Assembly: GCA_903939845.1 (NCBI GenBank)
Contig: CAJAIJ010000037.1
Span: 84,455 to 148,454 of the forward strand
Direction of reading: 5' to 3'
From: an uncultured Solirubrobacterales bacterium
GTDB lineage: Bacteria; Actinomycetota; Thermoleophilia; Solirubrobacterales; 70-9
DNA length: 64,000 bases
The translations under genes were made by a program, and so were the position numbers. Position 1 is the first letter of the stretch, and the number at the start of each line of letters is the position of its first letter. The notes under the pieces were generated by a model that had not been told where the DNA came from, did not search any database, and worked only from the letters and a program-made list of their open reading frames with translations. This document shows, in pieces, positions 36,092-45,584 of the stretch.

Positions 36092-39000
36092 ATGAAGTCA
36101 GGATTTGGTCGCATCGATCTCGAGGGACGCTCGCACCGCCGCCCAATCTCGATCGCATTCGTATTGGTAGTGATCTCATCCCTCCTGCTCGCAGTCGCCG
36201 GCCCTGCAGCGGCCGATCGCCCGTTCTCCCCCAGATTCACCCAGAACGTCCAGGGCGCAATCACCTTCGCGGCCAACACCGTCATGACCTGCCCGGACTC
36301 CGACTCCAGGTGCCCCGCGGCACAGGCGGGGACGGGATCGACCCTCAACAACAACCAGTTCAACATGCGCTACGTCGACATCGACGGCGACCCGGCTACT
36401 TTCAACTCGTCCTCGGCAGTGCTGACGATCCCCTCGGGGGCACAGGTCCTGTTCGCCGGGCTGTACTACGACGGCCAGACCACGGCCGGGGTTGGCGGCA
36501 CGGCCGCACCGACGCCCTCCGCCCGCGGGACCGTCCGGCTCCGCGTGCCGGGCCTCCTCGGGTTCCAGACGCTCACGGCATCGGTCGACAACTCGACCTC
36601 GGGCAAGTACGCGGCCTTCGTGGACATCACTGACCAGGTGACAGGAGCGGGTTCCGGTTCCTACACGGTCGGCAACGTCCAGACCGGCACCGGCGAGGAC
36701 CGGGGCGGTGGCTGGGCGATCGTCGTCGCCTACCGCGACCCTTCCGAACCGGCCCGGAACCTGACGATCTTCGACGGCCTCGAAACCGTTAGCCAGGGCG
36801 AGACCAAGACGATCGGGGTGACCGGGTTCCAGACCCCGGCCTCTGGCCCGGTCAGAACCAATGTCGGATTCGTGACCTACGAAGGAGATCGGGGCTCGAC
36901 CGGAGACAGCGCGACCCTGAACGGGACGGTGCTCTCGAGTGCCACCAACCCTGCCAACAACTTCTTCAACAGCTCGATCTCGGAGAATGGCGTCCTGCTG
37001 ACCGACAAGGACCCCGACTACAACAACCAGCTCGGCTTCGACGCCGTGCAGGTGAACGCCGACGGGATTCTGGCCAACGGGGCCACGAGCGCCGCGATCA
37101 GGCTGCAGACCAACAGGGACCAGTACATGCCACACGTGGTGACCTTCGCGACCGAAATCTTCTCGCCGACGATCGCGGCCGTCAAGACGGTCCAGAACAT
37201 CACCAACCCGGCCCAGCCGGCGAGGTCCGGGGATGTCCTGCGCTACCAGCTCCAGTACACGAACTCGGGCGGCGACGGTGCGACCCAGTTCATCGCCACC
37301 GACACGATCCCCGGCGGCACGACCTATGCCCCGGGAAGCCTGAAGATCACCTCTGGCCCCAATGCGCCCGCCTCGCCGACCGACGCGATCGGAGACGACC
37401 TGGCCGAGTTCCTGCCGGCCTCGAACTCGGTCCGGTTCCGACTGGGCCAGGGTGCATCGAACACCTCGGGCGGCACGCTCTCGGCCGCGGGCGGACCGGC
37501 CACCACGACGACGATCACGTTCGAGGTGACGGTCGGCGACCTGCCATCCGGGACCGCGATCTCGAACACGGGCGAGGCGGAGTTCCTCTCGCAGACGCTC
37601 AGCACGCCCCAGACGGCTGAGTCGAACACGGTCGTGAACGAAGTGATCGCCCCTGACCTCGAGATGTCGAAGAACCATGTCGTGCCGATCGTGGGAGTCG
37701 ATGTCGAGTTCACGCTCGGAGTCGAGAACGTCGGCACGGCCTCGACCGACGGCTCGGCCGTGACCGTGACCGACTCGTTCGACCCCGCAGCCTTCTCGGC
37801 GATCAACATCACCTCGGCACCGGGCTGGAACTGCTCTGCAACGAGCGGGCTGAACCTGTCCTGTACCCGCACCGATGTCGTGGCAACCGGAGCCTCCTAC
37901 CCGGGGATTCAGGTCACGGGCACCGTCGTTGCCTCGCCCCCGGCAACCTTCACCAACGAAGCCGAGGTGGCGGGCGGCGGAGACAACACGCCCGGCAACA
38001 ACCTCGCGGTCGACTTCCTGCCGGTCCCACCGACCTCCAGTGACCTCTCGATCGTCAAGACGGTTGCTCCGGCGACGGTCCTCCCCGGTCAGAGGGTCAC
38101 CTACACCCTGGAGGTCGCGAATGCCGGGCCTTCGAATGCGACGGGAGTGACCGTCGAGGACTCCTGGGCCTTCAGCGGTCTGATCGACGTGACGGCAACA
38201 CCGTCTCAGGGAACCTGTCCGACGGTCACGACCTCTTCGGTGCTCTGCGAGATCGGCAACCTGGCCACGGGCGGCACTGCAACGGTCGAGATCTCGGCGA
38301 CGGTCGACTTCGACGACTCTTCGGGACTGCTCAACACGGCGTCGGTCGAAGGCGACCAGGCAGACCCGAGGCCCGACAACAACGAGTCTTCGGCCACCTT
38401 CGATGCCGCGGCCGCCTCGGACATCGAGGTCGTCAAGACGGCGGGCACCGACCCGATCGCCGGCGAGGCTTTCAGCTACACGATCGACATCACCAACAAC
38501 GGGCCTTCCGATGCCGACGGAGTCGTAGTCAACGAGCAGATCCCTGAACTGTTCCTTCCGGCCGAAGTCATCGGGCCGGGGTTTGCTTTCTGCTCGGCCG
38601 CGGAAGCAGGAGGGACCCTGTCCTGCACCTACGATGGCCCTCTGGCCGTCGGGGCGACCGCAACGCTCACCTTGATCGGAACTCTGGCTCCCGCCAGCGC
38701 CGGTGTACCAGTCATCAACACGGCTTCCGCCTATTCGAGCGAAGCCGACTCGAACCCGGACAACAACTCCTCCTCGGTCACGGTCATACCCCTCCCGTTC
38801 GCCGACATCGCGATGAGCAAGACGGCCAGTGCGGACTCGGTCGAGGCCGGCCAGACCGTGACCTGGACCTTCATCGTCCAGAACTTCGGCCCGCTCGATG
38901 CCGACCCGGTGATACTCGAGGACGAGCTGCCTGCCGGCCTTGCGATCGTCTCCCTCCCGGATGGATGCGGAGTCGAGGAAACGACCCTTACCTGCAACCT

Positions 39001-39556
39001 CGGCGCGCTCGGGCTCGACGAATCCCGGACACTTGCCCTGACCGTGAGGCCCGGTCCGGCATTCGCGGGCGAGACGATCACGAACTCGGCCTCGGTGAGC
39101 TCTCCGAGGCCCGACCCGAACCAGGCCAACCAGTCCGACACCTCCTCGTTCGAGGTGACCTCCGGCAAGACCCGCCTGAAGCTCGACCAGACGGTGAACA
39201 GGAAGAAGGCCAGATCCGGTGGCAAGTTCGCCTTCGGAATCACCGTCAGCAACACTTCGGATACTTCGGCCTACGACTCGGTGGTATGCCAGAGGCTCCC
39301 CCGCGCCCTGAAGATAGTCAGAGCCCCGGGTGCGAAGATCGGCCCCGGCAGGAAGGCCTGCTGGACCATCGGCCGCCTCGATCCCGACAGGTCTAGGCAG
39401 TTCTCGGTCCTGACCCGCGGGTTCTCGAGCAGGACTACCTCGGCCACCGCCCCGGTGACGCTCTCCGGCGAGAACGTCGTCGACGGAAGGCAGAGCAAGA
39501 CGGTCCGGATCGTGGTGCCGCGGAAGCCGAAGCCACCCCAGCCCGTAGCCGGCTGA
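36092..39556 (+). CDS. Secreted DUF11-repeat surface protein
   Basis: A 1154-residue exported protein. A signal peptide (residues about 1-40, hydrophobic FVLVVISSLLLAVAG then PAAADRP) is followed by a roughly 300-residue beta-rich module. Six DUF11/CARDB-like repeats then start near residues 360, 520, 648, 775, 903 and 1026, each opening with a D-[LI]-x-x-x-K-T-type strand and containing PGQ/AGE-xxxY-TIxxxNxGP. There is no LPxTG, transmembrane anchor or choline-binding end; it stops shortly after a basic Pro-rich tail (PRKPKPPQPVAG). It may be released or held non-covalently. A strong promoter lies 330 nt upstream. Confidence 0.88.
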   Translation: MKSGFGRIDLEGRSHRRPISIAFVLVVISSLLLAVAGPAAADRPFSPRFTQNVQGAITFAANTVMTCPDSDSRCPAAQAGTGSTLNNNQFNMRYVDIDGDPATFNSSSAVLTIPSGAQVLFAGLYYDGQTTAGVGGTAAPTPSARGTVRLRVPGLLGFQTLTASVDNSTSGKYAAFVDITDQVTGAGSGSYTVGNVQTGTGEDRGGGWAIVVAYRDPSEPARNLTIFDGLETVSQGETKTIGVTGFQTPASGPVRTNVGFVTYEGDRGSTGDSATLNGTVLSSATNPANNFFNSSISENGVLLTDKDPDYNNQLGFDAVQVNADGILANGATSAAIRLQTNRDQYMPHVVTFATEIFSPTIAAVKTVQNITNPAQPARSGDVLRYQLQYTNSGGDGATQFIATDTIPGGTTYAPGSLKITSGPNAPASPTDAIGDDLAEFLPASNSVRFRLGQGASNTSGGTLSAAGGPATTTTITFEVTVGDLPSGTAISNTGEAEFLSQTLSTPQTAESNTVVNEVIAPDLEMSKNHVVPIVGVDVEFTLGVENVGTASTDGSAVTVTDSFDPAAFSAINITSAPGWNCSATSGLNLSCTRTDVVATGASYPGIQVTGTVVASPPATFTNEAEVAGGGDNTPGNNLAVDFLPVPPTSSDLSIVKTVAPATVLPGQRVTYTLEVANAGPSNATGVTVEDSWAFSGLIDVTATPSQGTCPTVTTSSVLCEIGNLATGGTATVEISATVDFDDSSGLLNTASVEGDQADPRPDNNESSATFDAAAASDIEVVKTAGTDPIAGEAFSYTIDITNNGPSDADGVVVNEQIPELFLPAEVIGPGFAFCSAAEAGGTLSCTYDGPLAVGATATLTLIGTLAPASAGVPVINTASAYSSEADSNPDNNSSSVTVIPLPFADIAMSKTASADSVEAGQTVTWTFIVQNFGPLDADPVILEDELPAGLAIVSLPDGCGVEETTLTCNLGALGLDESRTLALTVRPGPAFAGETITNSASVSSPRPDPNQANQSDTSSFEVTSGKTRLKLDQTVNRKKARSGGKFAFGITVSNTSDTSAYDSVVCQRLPRALKIVRAPGAKIGPGRKACWTIGRLDPDRSRQFSVLTRGFSSRTTSATAPVTLSGENVVDGRQSKTVRIVVPRKPKPPQPVAG

Positions 39557-39568
39557 GCCGGCCCGGAA

Positions 39569-42364
39569 TCAGCGTGAGTTGAGGTCGCGCAGGACGGTCT
39601 GGAGGATCCCGCCGTTGAGCAGGTAGCGGATCTCGTTCGGAGTGTCGAGCCGGACGGTCGCCTCGAACACGATCGGTTCCGCACCTTCACGCTCAGCGGT
39701 GACCATCACCGTCTTCGCCTGGCCATCCTCGAGGTCGCCGACCGAGAAGACCTCTTCGCCGGTGAGCCCGAGCGACTCGGCGGTCTGGCCTGACGGGAAC
39801 TCCAGGGGCAGGACCCCCATGCCGATCAGGTTCGAGCGATGTATCCGCTCGTAGCTCTCGGCGATCACGGCCCGAACGCCGAGCAGCTTCGTGCCCTTTG
39901 CGGCCCAGTCTCGTGATGAGCCCGAGCCGTACTCCTTGCCGGCCAGAACGATCAGGGGGACCCCCTCGTCGGCGTATCGCATGGCGGCTTCGAAGATGGA
40001 GGTCTCCTCTCCTTCGGGCATGTATCGCGTGTAGCCGCCGGAGCGCTCTACGAGGAGGTTCCTCAGCCTGATGTTGGCGAAGGTGCCCCGGACCATCACC
40101 TCGTGGTTGCCCCGGCGGGACCCGTAGGAGTTGAAGTCGGCCGGTCCGATCCCCTGCTCGATCAGCCACTGGCCGGCCGGGCTGTCCTTCTTGATCGCCC
40201 CGGCCGGAGAGATGTGATCGGTCGTGATCGAGTCCCCGAGCAGGGCGAGAACCCTTGCCCCCTCGATCGGCTCGACACCGGGTGGGTCGGCCGGCATGTC
40301 CTCGAAGAAAGAGGGTCGCCTCACGTAAGTGGAGTCGGGCCAGGCGTAGATGTCGCCCTCGGGCACGGCTACCTCCTGCCACTCCTCGGCCCCGGTGAAG
40401 ACCCCGGCGTAGCTGTCGGTGAACATCTCCCTCCGGATCGATTCGCCGACGACCCGGTCGACCTCCTCGAACTCGGGCCAGATGTCCGAGAGCAGGACGG
40501 CGTTGCCGTCCGGGTCGAAGCCGAGCGGCTCGGTGTCGAGGTCTATGTCCATCCGGCCGGCCAGTGCGTATGCGACGACCAGCGGCGGAGACGCCAGGTA
40601 GTTGGCCTTGACGTCCTGGCTGATGCGTCCCTCGAAGTTCCGGTTTCCGGACAGGACCGAACAGACGACGAGATCGTTCTCCTCGATAGCGGCCGACATC
40701 GCGGGATCGAGCGGACCCGAGTTACCGATGCATGTGGTGCAGCCGTAGCCGACCAGATTGAACTGGAGTCCGTTCAGGTGTTCGGTAAGCCCGGCCCGAT
40801 CGAGGTAATCGGTGACCACGGTCGAGCCCGGCGCCAGGGAGGTCTTGACCCAGGGCTTGCGCTCGAGGCCCCGCTCGAGTGCGTTCCTCGCCAGCAGGCC
40901 GGCCGCCACCATCACATACGGGTTCGAAGTGTTCGTGCAGGAGGTGATCGCCGCGATTACGACCTTTCCGTGGTCGAGCTCGAACGAAGTGCCATCCTCG
41001 AGGGTGACCGAGATCGAGTCACGGCTGGTGCGCTCGATCACTGCCAGGTGAGGTGCATGGGCCGGTGCGGCATCGACGTCGCCGACCTCCTCGGCCGGGG
41101 GGTCGGAGGCCGGGAAGGATTCCTCCAGAGCCTCGTCGAGCGGGCTGAGGTCATTGGCCGCCTCGGAGTCGAACTCGGCCAGGGACTCCAGGAATGCCGA
41201 CTTGGCGTCGACCAGCGAGACCCTGTCCTGGGGGCGCTTCGGTCCCGCGATCGAGGGGACGACCGAGTCGAGCTCCAGCTCGAGGGTGTCGGAGAAGACG
41301 GGGTCGGGCGAATCCGGGGTGTGGAACATGCCCTGCTCCCGCGTGTAGGCATCGACCAGCTCGATCGTCTCGGTCGGTCGGCCGGTCAGGTCGAGGTAGT
41401 TGAGGGTCTCGGCGTCGGGCGGGAAGATCGCACAGGTAGAGCCGAACTCCGGCGACATGTTGCCGATCGTCGCCCGATCGGCAAGGGGTAGCGTCGCGAG
41501 CCCCGGTCCGTAGAACTCGACGAACTTGGTCACGACCCCCCGCTCCCGCAACATCTCGGTGACCGTCAGCACGAGATCGGTGGCGGTCGCCCCGGTCGGG
41601 AGCCTGCCGTCGAGCCGGACTCCGACGACCTGCGGGATCAGCATCGAGACGGGCTGACCAAGCATCGCGGCCTCGGCCTCGATGCCCCCCACGCCCCAAC
41701 CCAGTACGCCCAGGCCATTGACCATCGTGGTGTGCGAGTCAGTCCCGACCAGGGTGTCGGGGTATGCATCGGTGACGTCGCCACTGGTCGAGGAGTAGAC
41801 GACCCGGGCGATGTACTCGAGGTTCACCTGGTGGCAGATGCCGGTGGCGGGCGGGACGACCCGGAAGTTGTCGAAGGACTGCTGGCCCCACTTCAGGAAC
41901 TCGTAGCGCTCGCGATTGCGGTCGAACTCCTTCTCGGCATTGACCTGGAATGCCATTCCGTTTCCGAACGCGTCGACCTGTACCGAGTGGTCGATCACGA
42001 GGTCGACGTCGACCAACGGGTTGATGGCAGCCGGGTCACCGCCGATCTCGGCCATGGCATCGCGCATCGCGGCCAGGTCGACGACGGCGGGAACACCGGT
42101 GAAGTCCTGCATCAGGACTCTGGCCGGCTGGAACGGAATTTCGACCGAGGGATCGGCAGCGGGGTCCCAGGAGGCAATCGCCTCGACGTCGGCCGAAGTA
42201 ACGGTTTCGCCGTCTTCGAGCCGGAGGACGTTTTCCAGCAGGACCTTCAGCGAGTAGGGAAGGCGGGCGACGTCGAACCTGTCGGAGAGTGCGTCGAGCC
42301 GGTGGATTCGGTAGTCCTTGCCTCCGACTTCGAGATTTGCCGCCGCTCCGAATGAATCGCCCAT
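39569..42364 (-). CDS. acnA: Aconitate hydratase A
   Basis: Isomerises citrate to isocitrate; the 931-residue length fits the AcnA/IRP1 class. The [4Fe-4S] ligands are in [10 protein letters not shown] and [11 protein letters not shown]. Substrate motifs [23 protein letters not shown] and [13 protein letters not shown] are intact. Between the third domain and the cluster region is an acidic insertion containing [14 protein letters not shown], a short motif also found in unrelated small bacterial proteins. It is convergent with the DUF11 gene, 12 nt apart, and transcribed alone. Confidence 0.96.
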   Translation of the reverse strand: MGDSFGAAANLEVGGKDYRIHRLDALSDRFDVARLPYSLKVLLENVLRLEDGETVTSADVEAIASWDPAADPSVEIPFQPARVLMQDFTGVPAVVDLAAMRDAMAEIGGDPAAINPLVDVDLVIDHSVQVDAFGNGMAFQVNAEKEFDRNRERYEFLKWGQQSFDNFRVVPPATGICHQVNLEYIARVVYSSTSGDVTDAYPDTLVGTDSHTTMVNGLGVLGWGVGGIEAEAAMLGQPVSMLIPQVVGVRLDGRLPTGATATDLVLTVTEMLRERGVVTKFVEFYGPGLATLPLADRATIGNMSPEFGSTCAIFPPDAETLNYLDLTGRPTETIELVDAYTREQGMFHTPDSPDPVFSDTLELELDSVVPSIAGPKRPQDRVSLVDAKSAFLESLAEFDSEAANDLSPLDEALEESFPASDPPAEEVGDVDAAPAHAPHLAVIERTSRDSISVTLEDGTSFELDHGKVVIAAITSCTNTSNPYVMVAAGLLARNALERGLERKPWVKTSLAPGSTVVTDYLDRAGLTEHLNGLQFNLVGYGCTTCIGNSGPLDPAMSAAIEENDLVVCSVLSGNRNFEGRISQDVKANYLASPPLVVAYALAGRMDIDLDTEPLGFDPDGNAVLLSDIWPEFEEVDRVVGESIRREMFTDSYAGVFTGAEEWQEVAVPEGDIYAWPDSTYVRRPSFFEDMPADPPGVEPIEGARVLALLGDSITTDHISPAGAIKKDSPAGQWLIEQGIGPADFNSYGSRRGNHEVMVRGTFANIRLRNLLVERSGGYTRYMPEGEETSIFEAAMRYADEGVPLIVLAGKEYGSGSSRDWAAKGTKLLGVRAVIAESYERIHRSNLIGMGVLPLEFPSGQTAESLGLTGEEVFSVGDLEDGQAKTVMVTAEREGAEPIVFEATVRLDTPNEIRYLLNGGILQTVLRDLNSR

Positions 42365-42496
42365 CGTCAGATCTTCCTCGTTTCAGTCCTGGTTTTCGTC
42401 TCCATCAACGGCCCCGGAAGGATCGAGAAGACCATGAGGGGCATCGGGAGTATGCCTCCAAGATACGCACCTCGCCGCTGAGCGGTCCCGAGGACC

Positions 42497-43297
42497 TCAG
42501 CGCTTGTCGGTCTGGCGCGAGGCGAGTTCTTCTGCGGTCCGGCGACCGGCCTCGCTCGACTGGGCCCGGTGGGCCAGGCGGGGGCTGAGCAGACCGATGT
42601 GGGCGAGCAGCCGCTGGAAGGCCGGCGCGACCGTTATCTCGGCCCGGTCCTCGCGGATCGCCCTCGACACGGCATCGGCCACCTTCCCCGGAGTCGTCGT
42701 ACCCATCACCCGGGGAGCCTTCACCCCGGTGTCCGCGAACATGCCGGCATCGCGGACGAACCCGGGCGCGACCACCGTCACCCCCACCCCGGTCCCGACC
42801 AGGTCGGTCCTGAGTCCGAAGGCAAAACCTCGGAGTCCGAACTTGGTCGCGTTGTAGACGGATGAGCGTGGGCTGCCGGCCTTGCCCGAGAGCGACCCGA
42901 CCAGTACGACCTTGCCCTCTCCCCTCTCGATCATCCCGGGCAGGACGGCCTGGGTCAGATGGATCGGAGCCTCGAGGTTGACCCTCAACATCCGGGCGAC
43001 CTGGGCCGAGTCGAGTTCATCCAGCTGGCCGGTGGCAGGCAGGGCCGCGTTGGCGACGAGGCAGTCGACGGATCCGGCTTCCCTGATCAGTTGCTCGGCC
43101 CCGCCGGGGGAGCCCAGGTCGACCACGCAGGCGACATGTCCATCTCCCGGGAGCTCCCCTGCCAACTCATCGAGCTTCTCGCCGTCCCGGCCCGAGAGGA
43201 CGAGGACGCCACCGGCGCCGGCGATCCGAAGGGCCATCGCCCGACCCAGGCCTCCAGTGGCCCCGGTGAGGAGAACCCGCTTTCCGGTCACTTCCAC
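42497..43297 (-). CDS. Short-chain dehydrogenase/reductase
   Basis: A 266-residue classical SDR: LLTGATGGLGRAMA cofactor loop, VANAALPA in place of NNAG, catalytic Ser in VLVGSLSG and Tyr-x-x-x-Lys in VYNATKFG. The Arg after GLG/SGRD favours NADP(H). The GTG at 43297 (or 43291) is the natural start; the long open frame upstream is antisense to the riboswitch region. Substrate unknown. Confidence 0.88.
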   Translation of the reverse strand: MEVTGKRVLLTGATGGLGRAMALRIAGAGGVLVLSGRDGEKLDELAGELPGDGHVACVVDLGSPGGAEQLIREAGSVDCLVANAALPATGQLDELDSAQVARMLRVNLEAPIHLTQAVLPGMIERGEGKVVLVGSLSGKAGSPRSSVYNATKFGLRGFAFGLRTDLVGTGVGVTVVAPGFVRDAGMFADTGVKAPRVMGTTTPGKVADAVSRAIREDRAEITVAPAFQRLLAHIGLLSPRLAHRAQSSEAGRRTAEELASRQTDKR

Positions 43298-43419
43298 CGG
43301 CCGAAACCTACCAGCGTCGGGCGGGGCCCAACAGTGGCGCGAATCGGGGCAACAATGGACGGATGAGGTTCGTAGACACGGCAGGCAGTCTCCGAAATGG
43401 CCAATTAATTGCCTGCAAA

Positions 43420-43467
43420 ATAGAGGATTCCGACGGTTTGTTAGCGAATGACCACACAATCCTCTAT
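43420..43467 (+). repeat. 10-bp inverted repeat flanking the NlpC/P60 promoter (operator candidate)
   Basis: ATAGAGGATT (43420-43429) and AATCCTCTAT (43458-43467) are perfect reverse complements 28 bp apart. The right arm overlaps the -10 box and the spacer holds the -35 box, the usual place for a repressor operator or DNA-looping site. Nearby are also the palindrome CAATTAATTG (43402-43411) and GCAGGCA/TGCCTGC (43381-43387/43410-43416). Confidence 0.45.
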
Positions 43468-43470
43468 GAT
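43441..43470 (+). promoter_or_regulatory. Promoter of the riboswitch-NlpC/P60 transcript
   Basis: TATGAT (43465-43470) is a near-consensus -10; TTAGCG (43441-43446), 18 bp upstream, is a weak -35. The predicted start (about 43477) coincides with the 5' edge of the riboswitch, which supports the assignment. Confidence 0.55.
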
Positions 43471-43477
43471 TCTGCAC

Positions 43478-43620
43478 GGTCAAGGACCGACAACGCCGAG
43501 TCTCCGGAGCCACTGGTTCCGGGGAGCGGGGGAACCAAGTATCAGGGGCGAATCCACCGATCAGGTGGGAGCGCTGTCTCCTCAAGGAGCGCCAGCCCGT
43601 CAGCTAACCCCGCAGGCAGT
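43478..43620 (+). ncRNA. c-di-AMP riboswitch (ydaO-yuaA type)
   Basis: The leader contains the conserved blocks of the ydaO class in order: CCGGGGAGCGGGGGAACCAA (43519-43538), GGGGCGAATCC (43545-43555), then the 3' block AGCCCGTCAGCTAACCCCGC (43594-43613) followed by AGGC. In actinobacteria this riboswitch commonly precedes genes for cell-wall hydrolases such as rpfA and NlpC/P60 proteins, and such a gene starts 42 nt downstream. c-di-AMP binding usually turns expression off. Boundaries are approximate. Confidence 0.88.
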
Positions 43621-43661
43621 CAAAGGAGAAACCAATCAGTCATTCATTCGACAAACCCCTC

Positions 43662-44252
43662 ATGACACCCCTCGTCAGAAACCGCGGAACCATCACCGTC
43701 GCACTTGCGGCCATCGCCTCCCTCCTGATCGGCCTCGGACTCGTGGCCGGAACCGAGAGGGCGGACGCAAGCAAGCGGACCGTCGACTGCGGCGAGACCT
43801 CCACCGGAGGCCTGGGCCTTTCGACCGGCAAGTGCTTCGTGTTCAAGAAGGCTCGCCTCGTCAACGGCAAGGCGATCCCGCCGGCTTCGGCCCCGCCCAG
43901 AGTCAAGGCAGTGATCGAGGCCGCCAACCGGATTCGGAACAAGCCCTACCGGTATGGCGGTGGCCACGGAAGCTTCGAGGACACCGGCTACGACTGCTCC
44001 GGCTCGGTCAGCTACGCGCTGAGAGGCGGCCGTTTCCTTTCCAGCCCGCTCCCGTCTTCCGGCTTCTACGGCTGGGGCAAGTCTGGGGTCGGCAAATGGA
44101 TAACGATCTACACGAATCCCGGGCACATGTACATGGTCGTCGCAGGTCTCAGGTTCGATACCTCGATGACTCCGGGCGACGGCCCGGGCTGGAGCACCAG
44201 CATGAGGTCGACCTCGGGCACCTTCATGGCACGTTCCCCGGTCGGCTACTAG
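43662..44252 (+). CDS. Secreted NlpC/P60-type cell-wall hydrolase
   Basis: A 196-residue exported protein: N-terminal signal with hydrophobic core (residues about 11-30) and cleavage near ADAS. The catalytic domain is compact: nucleophile Cys112 in GYDCSGSVSYAL, general-base His155 in NPGHMYMVV, and a polar residue about 12 further on. These are the marks of NlpC/P60 peptidases that cut peptidoglycan stem peptides. It sits behind a c-di-AMP riboswitch and is closed by a strong terminator, so it is a single-gene unit tied to cell-wall or osmotic control. Confidence 0.87.
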   Translation: MTPLVRNRGTITVALAAIASLLIGLGLVAGTERADASKRTVDCGETSTGGLGLSTGKCFVFKKARLVNGKAIPPASAPPRVKAVIEAANRIRNKPYRYGGGHGSFEDTGYDCSGSVSYALRGGRFLSSPLPSSGFYGWGKSGVGKWITIYTNPGHMYMVVAGLRFDTSMTPGDGPGWSTSMRSTSGTFMARSPVGY

Positions 44253-44277
44253 AACCGAACGGAGTCCAGAGATCTCG

Positions 44278-44311
44278 CGAAAGCCCCGGGTCCCGGGGCT
44301 TTCGTCTTTTT
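44278..44311 (+). terminator. Rho-independent terminator after the NlpC/P60 gene
   Basis: CGAAAGCCCCGGG (44278-44290) pairs with CCCGGGGCTTTCG (44292-44304), followed by TCTTTTT. This is the clearest intrinsic terminator in the window. Confidence 0.9.
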
Positions 44312-44361
44312 GTGGCCACCGCGCAGACCCGGCGGCATCCCCGGGACTATCCTCCACCGGG

Positions 44362-45522
44362 ATGGACCAAGGCAGGATCCCTCCCCCATTCGAGGAGCAC
44401 CACTCCGAGCTCAGAGAGTCGGTGCGGCGATTCGTCGTAAACGAGATCGAACCCCACGTCGCCGAGTGGGAGGAGAGGCGCGAGTTCCCCCGGGAGCTCT
44501 ATGAGAGGTGCGGGGAGCTCGGATTCCTGGGCCTCAAGTTCCCGACGGAATACGGAGGTCAGGGCGGAACCCATCTCGACGATGCGATCTGGGTCGAAGA
44601 GCTCTCCAGGCGTGGTGCCTCGGGAGGGGTGGCTGCCGGCCTGAACGCCCACGCGTCGATCGCGATGCCGCCGGTATTCGAGTTCGGGGACGAGTGGCAG
44701 CGACAGAGGTGGATCGTGCCCGGTGTCCGCGGTGAGAAGATCGGAGCGCTCGGGATTACGGAGCCGGGTGCCGGGTCGGACGTCGCCAACATCCGAACTC
44801 GTGCGGTCAAGGTGGACGGCGGCTGGGTCGTCAACGGATCGAAGACCTTCATTACCAACGGCGTCAGGGCCGACTTCCTGGTCTGTGCCTGCCGAACGAC
44901 CGAGGAGGGTGGACACGGCGGGATCTCCTTCCTGGTCCTCGAGAGCGACATGCCGGGGTACGAGGTCACCGGCAAGCTCGAGAAGCTCGGGTGGCATTCC
45001 TCCGATACCGGAGAGCTCTCCTTCACCGACGTGGAGGTCCCCGATGAACACCTGCTTGGAGAGGAGAACGGTGGCTTCGGCCTGATCATGGCCAACTTCG
45101 CCTGGGAGAGGCTCCTGATGGCGATCGGAGCGGTCGGGGCGATGGACGGGCTGATCGACAAGGCGATCGCGTATTCGAGCGAACGCGAGGCGTTCGGGCG
45201 GTCGGTCTCGAGCTTTCAGGTGACGCGTCACAAGATCGCCGAGATGGCCACCACGACGGCAGCATCCCGGGCACTCACCTACGACACCCTGAGGCGGTTC
45301 GTCGAGGGCGAGGACGTGACCAGAGAGGTATCGATGGCGAAGTTGATGACCCAGCGGGCGCTGGTCGACATAGCCGACCAGACCGTTCAGATCTTCGGCG
45401 GGTGGGGCTACATGCGCGAGTACGGGGTCGAACGGGACCTGCGGGACGCACGGCTCGGGCCGATCGGCGGCGGCACCGACGAGATCATGAAGGAGATCAT
45501 CTCCAAGACGATGGGCCTCTGA
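44362..45522 (+). CDS. Acyl-CoA dehydrogenase
   Basis: A 386-residue flavoprotein of the short/medium-chain dehydrogenase type. LGITEPGAGSDVANI and FITNGVRADF form the FAD/substrate site. The C-terminal DQTVQIFGGWGYMREYGVERDLRDARLGPIGGGTDEI is diagnostic; a Glu in the GGG-T-x-E region could be the catalytic base, as in isovaleryl/long-chain enzymes. TATCCT (44348-44353) ends 8 nt before the ATG: leaderless. It has no beta-oxidation neighbours, so the substrate is open. Confidence 0.92.
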   Translation: MDQGRIPPPFEEHHSELRESVRRFVVNEIEPHVAEWEERREFPRELYERCGELGFLGLKFPTEYGGQGGTHLDDAIWVEELSRRGASGGVAAGLNAHASIAMPPVFEFGDEWQRQRWIVPGVRGEKIGALGITEPGAGSDVANIRTRAVKVDGGWVVNGSKTFITNGVRADFLVCACRTTEEGGHGGISFLVLESDMPGYEVTGKLEKLGWHSSDTGELSFTDVEVPDEHLLGEENGGFGLIMANFAWERLLMAIGAVGAMDGLIDKAIAYSSEREAFGRSVSSFQVTRHKIAEMATTTAASRALTYDTLRRFVEGEDVTREVSMAKLMTQRALVDIADQTVQIFGGWGYMREYGVERDLRDARLGPIGGGTDEIMKEIISKTMGL

Positions 45523-45584
45523 GGGCAACGGGAGCCTCCCGGGGCACCGCAACCTCACTCGATTCGGGCGGTTATCCTGAAGGT

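Noticed and set aside
37170..39300. Tandem DNA repeats or CRISPR-like array
   Set aside because: The periodicity is at protein level (DUF11 modules of about 127 residues) with diverged DNA and no short direct repeats.
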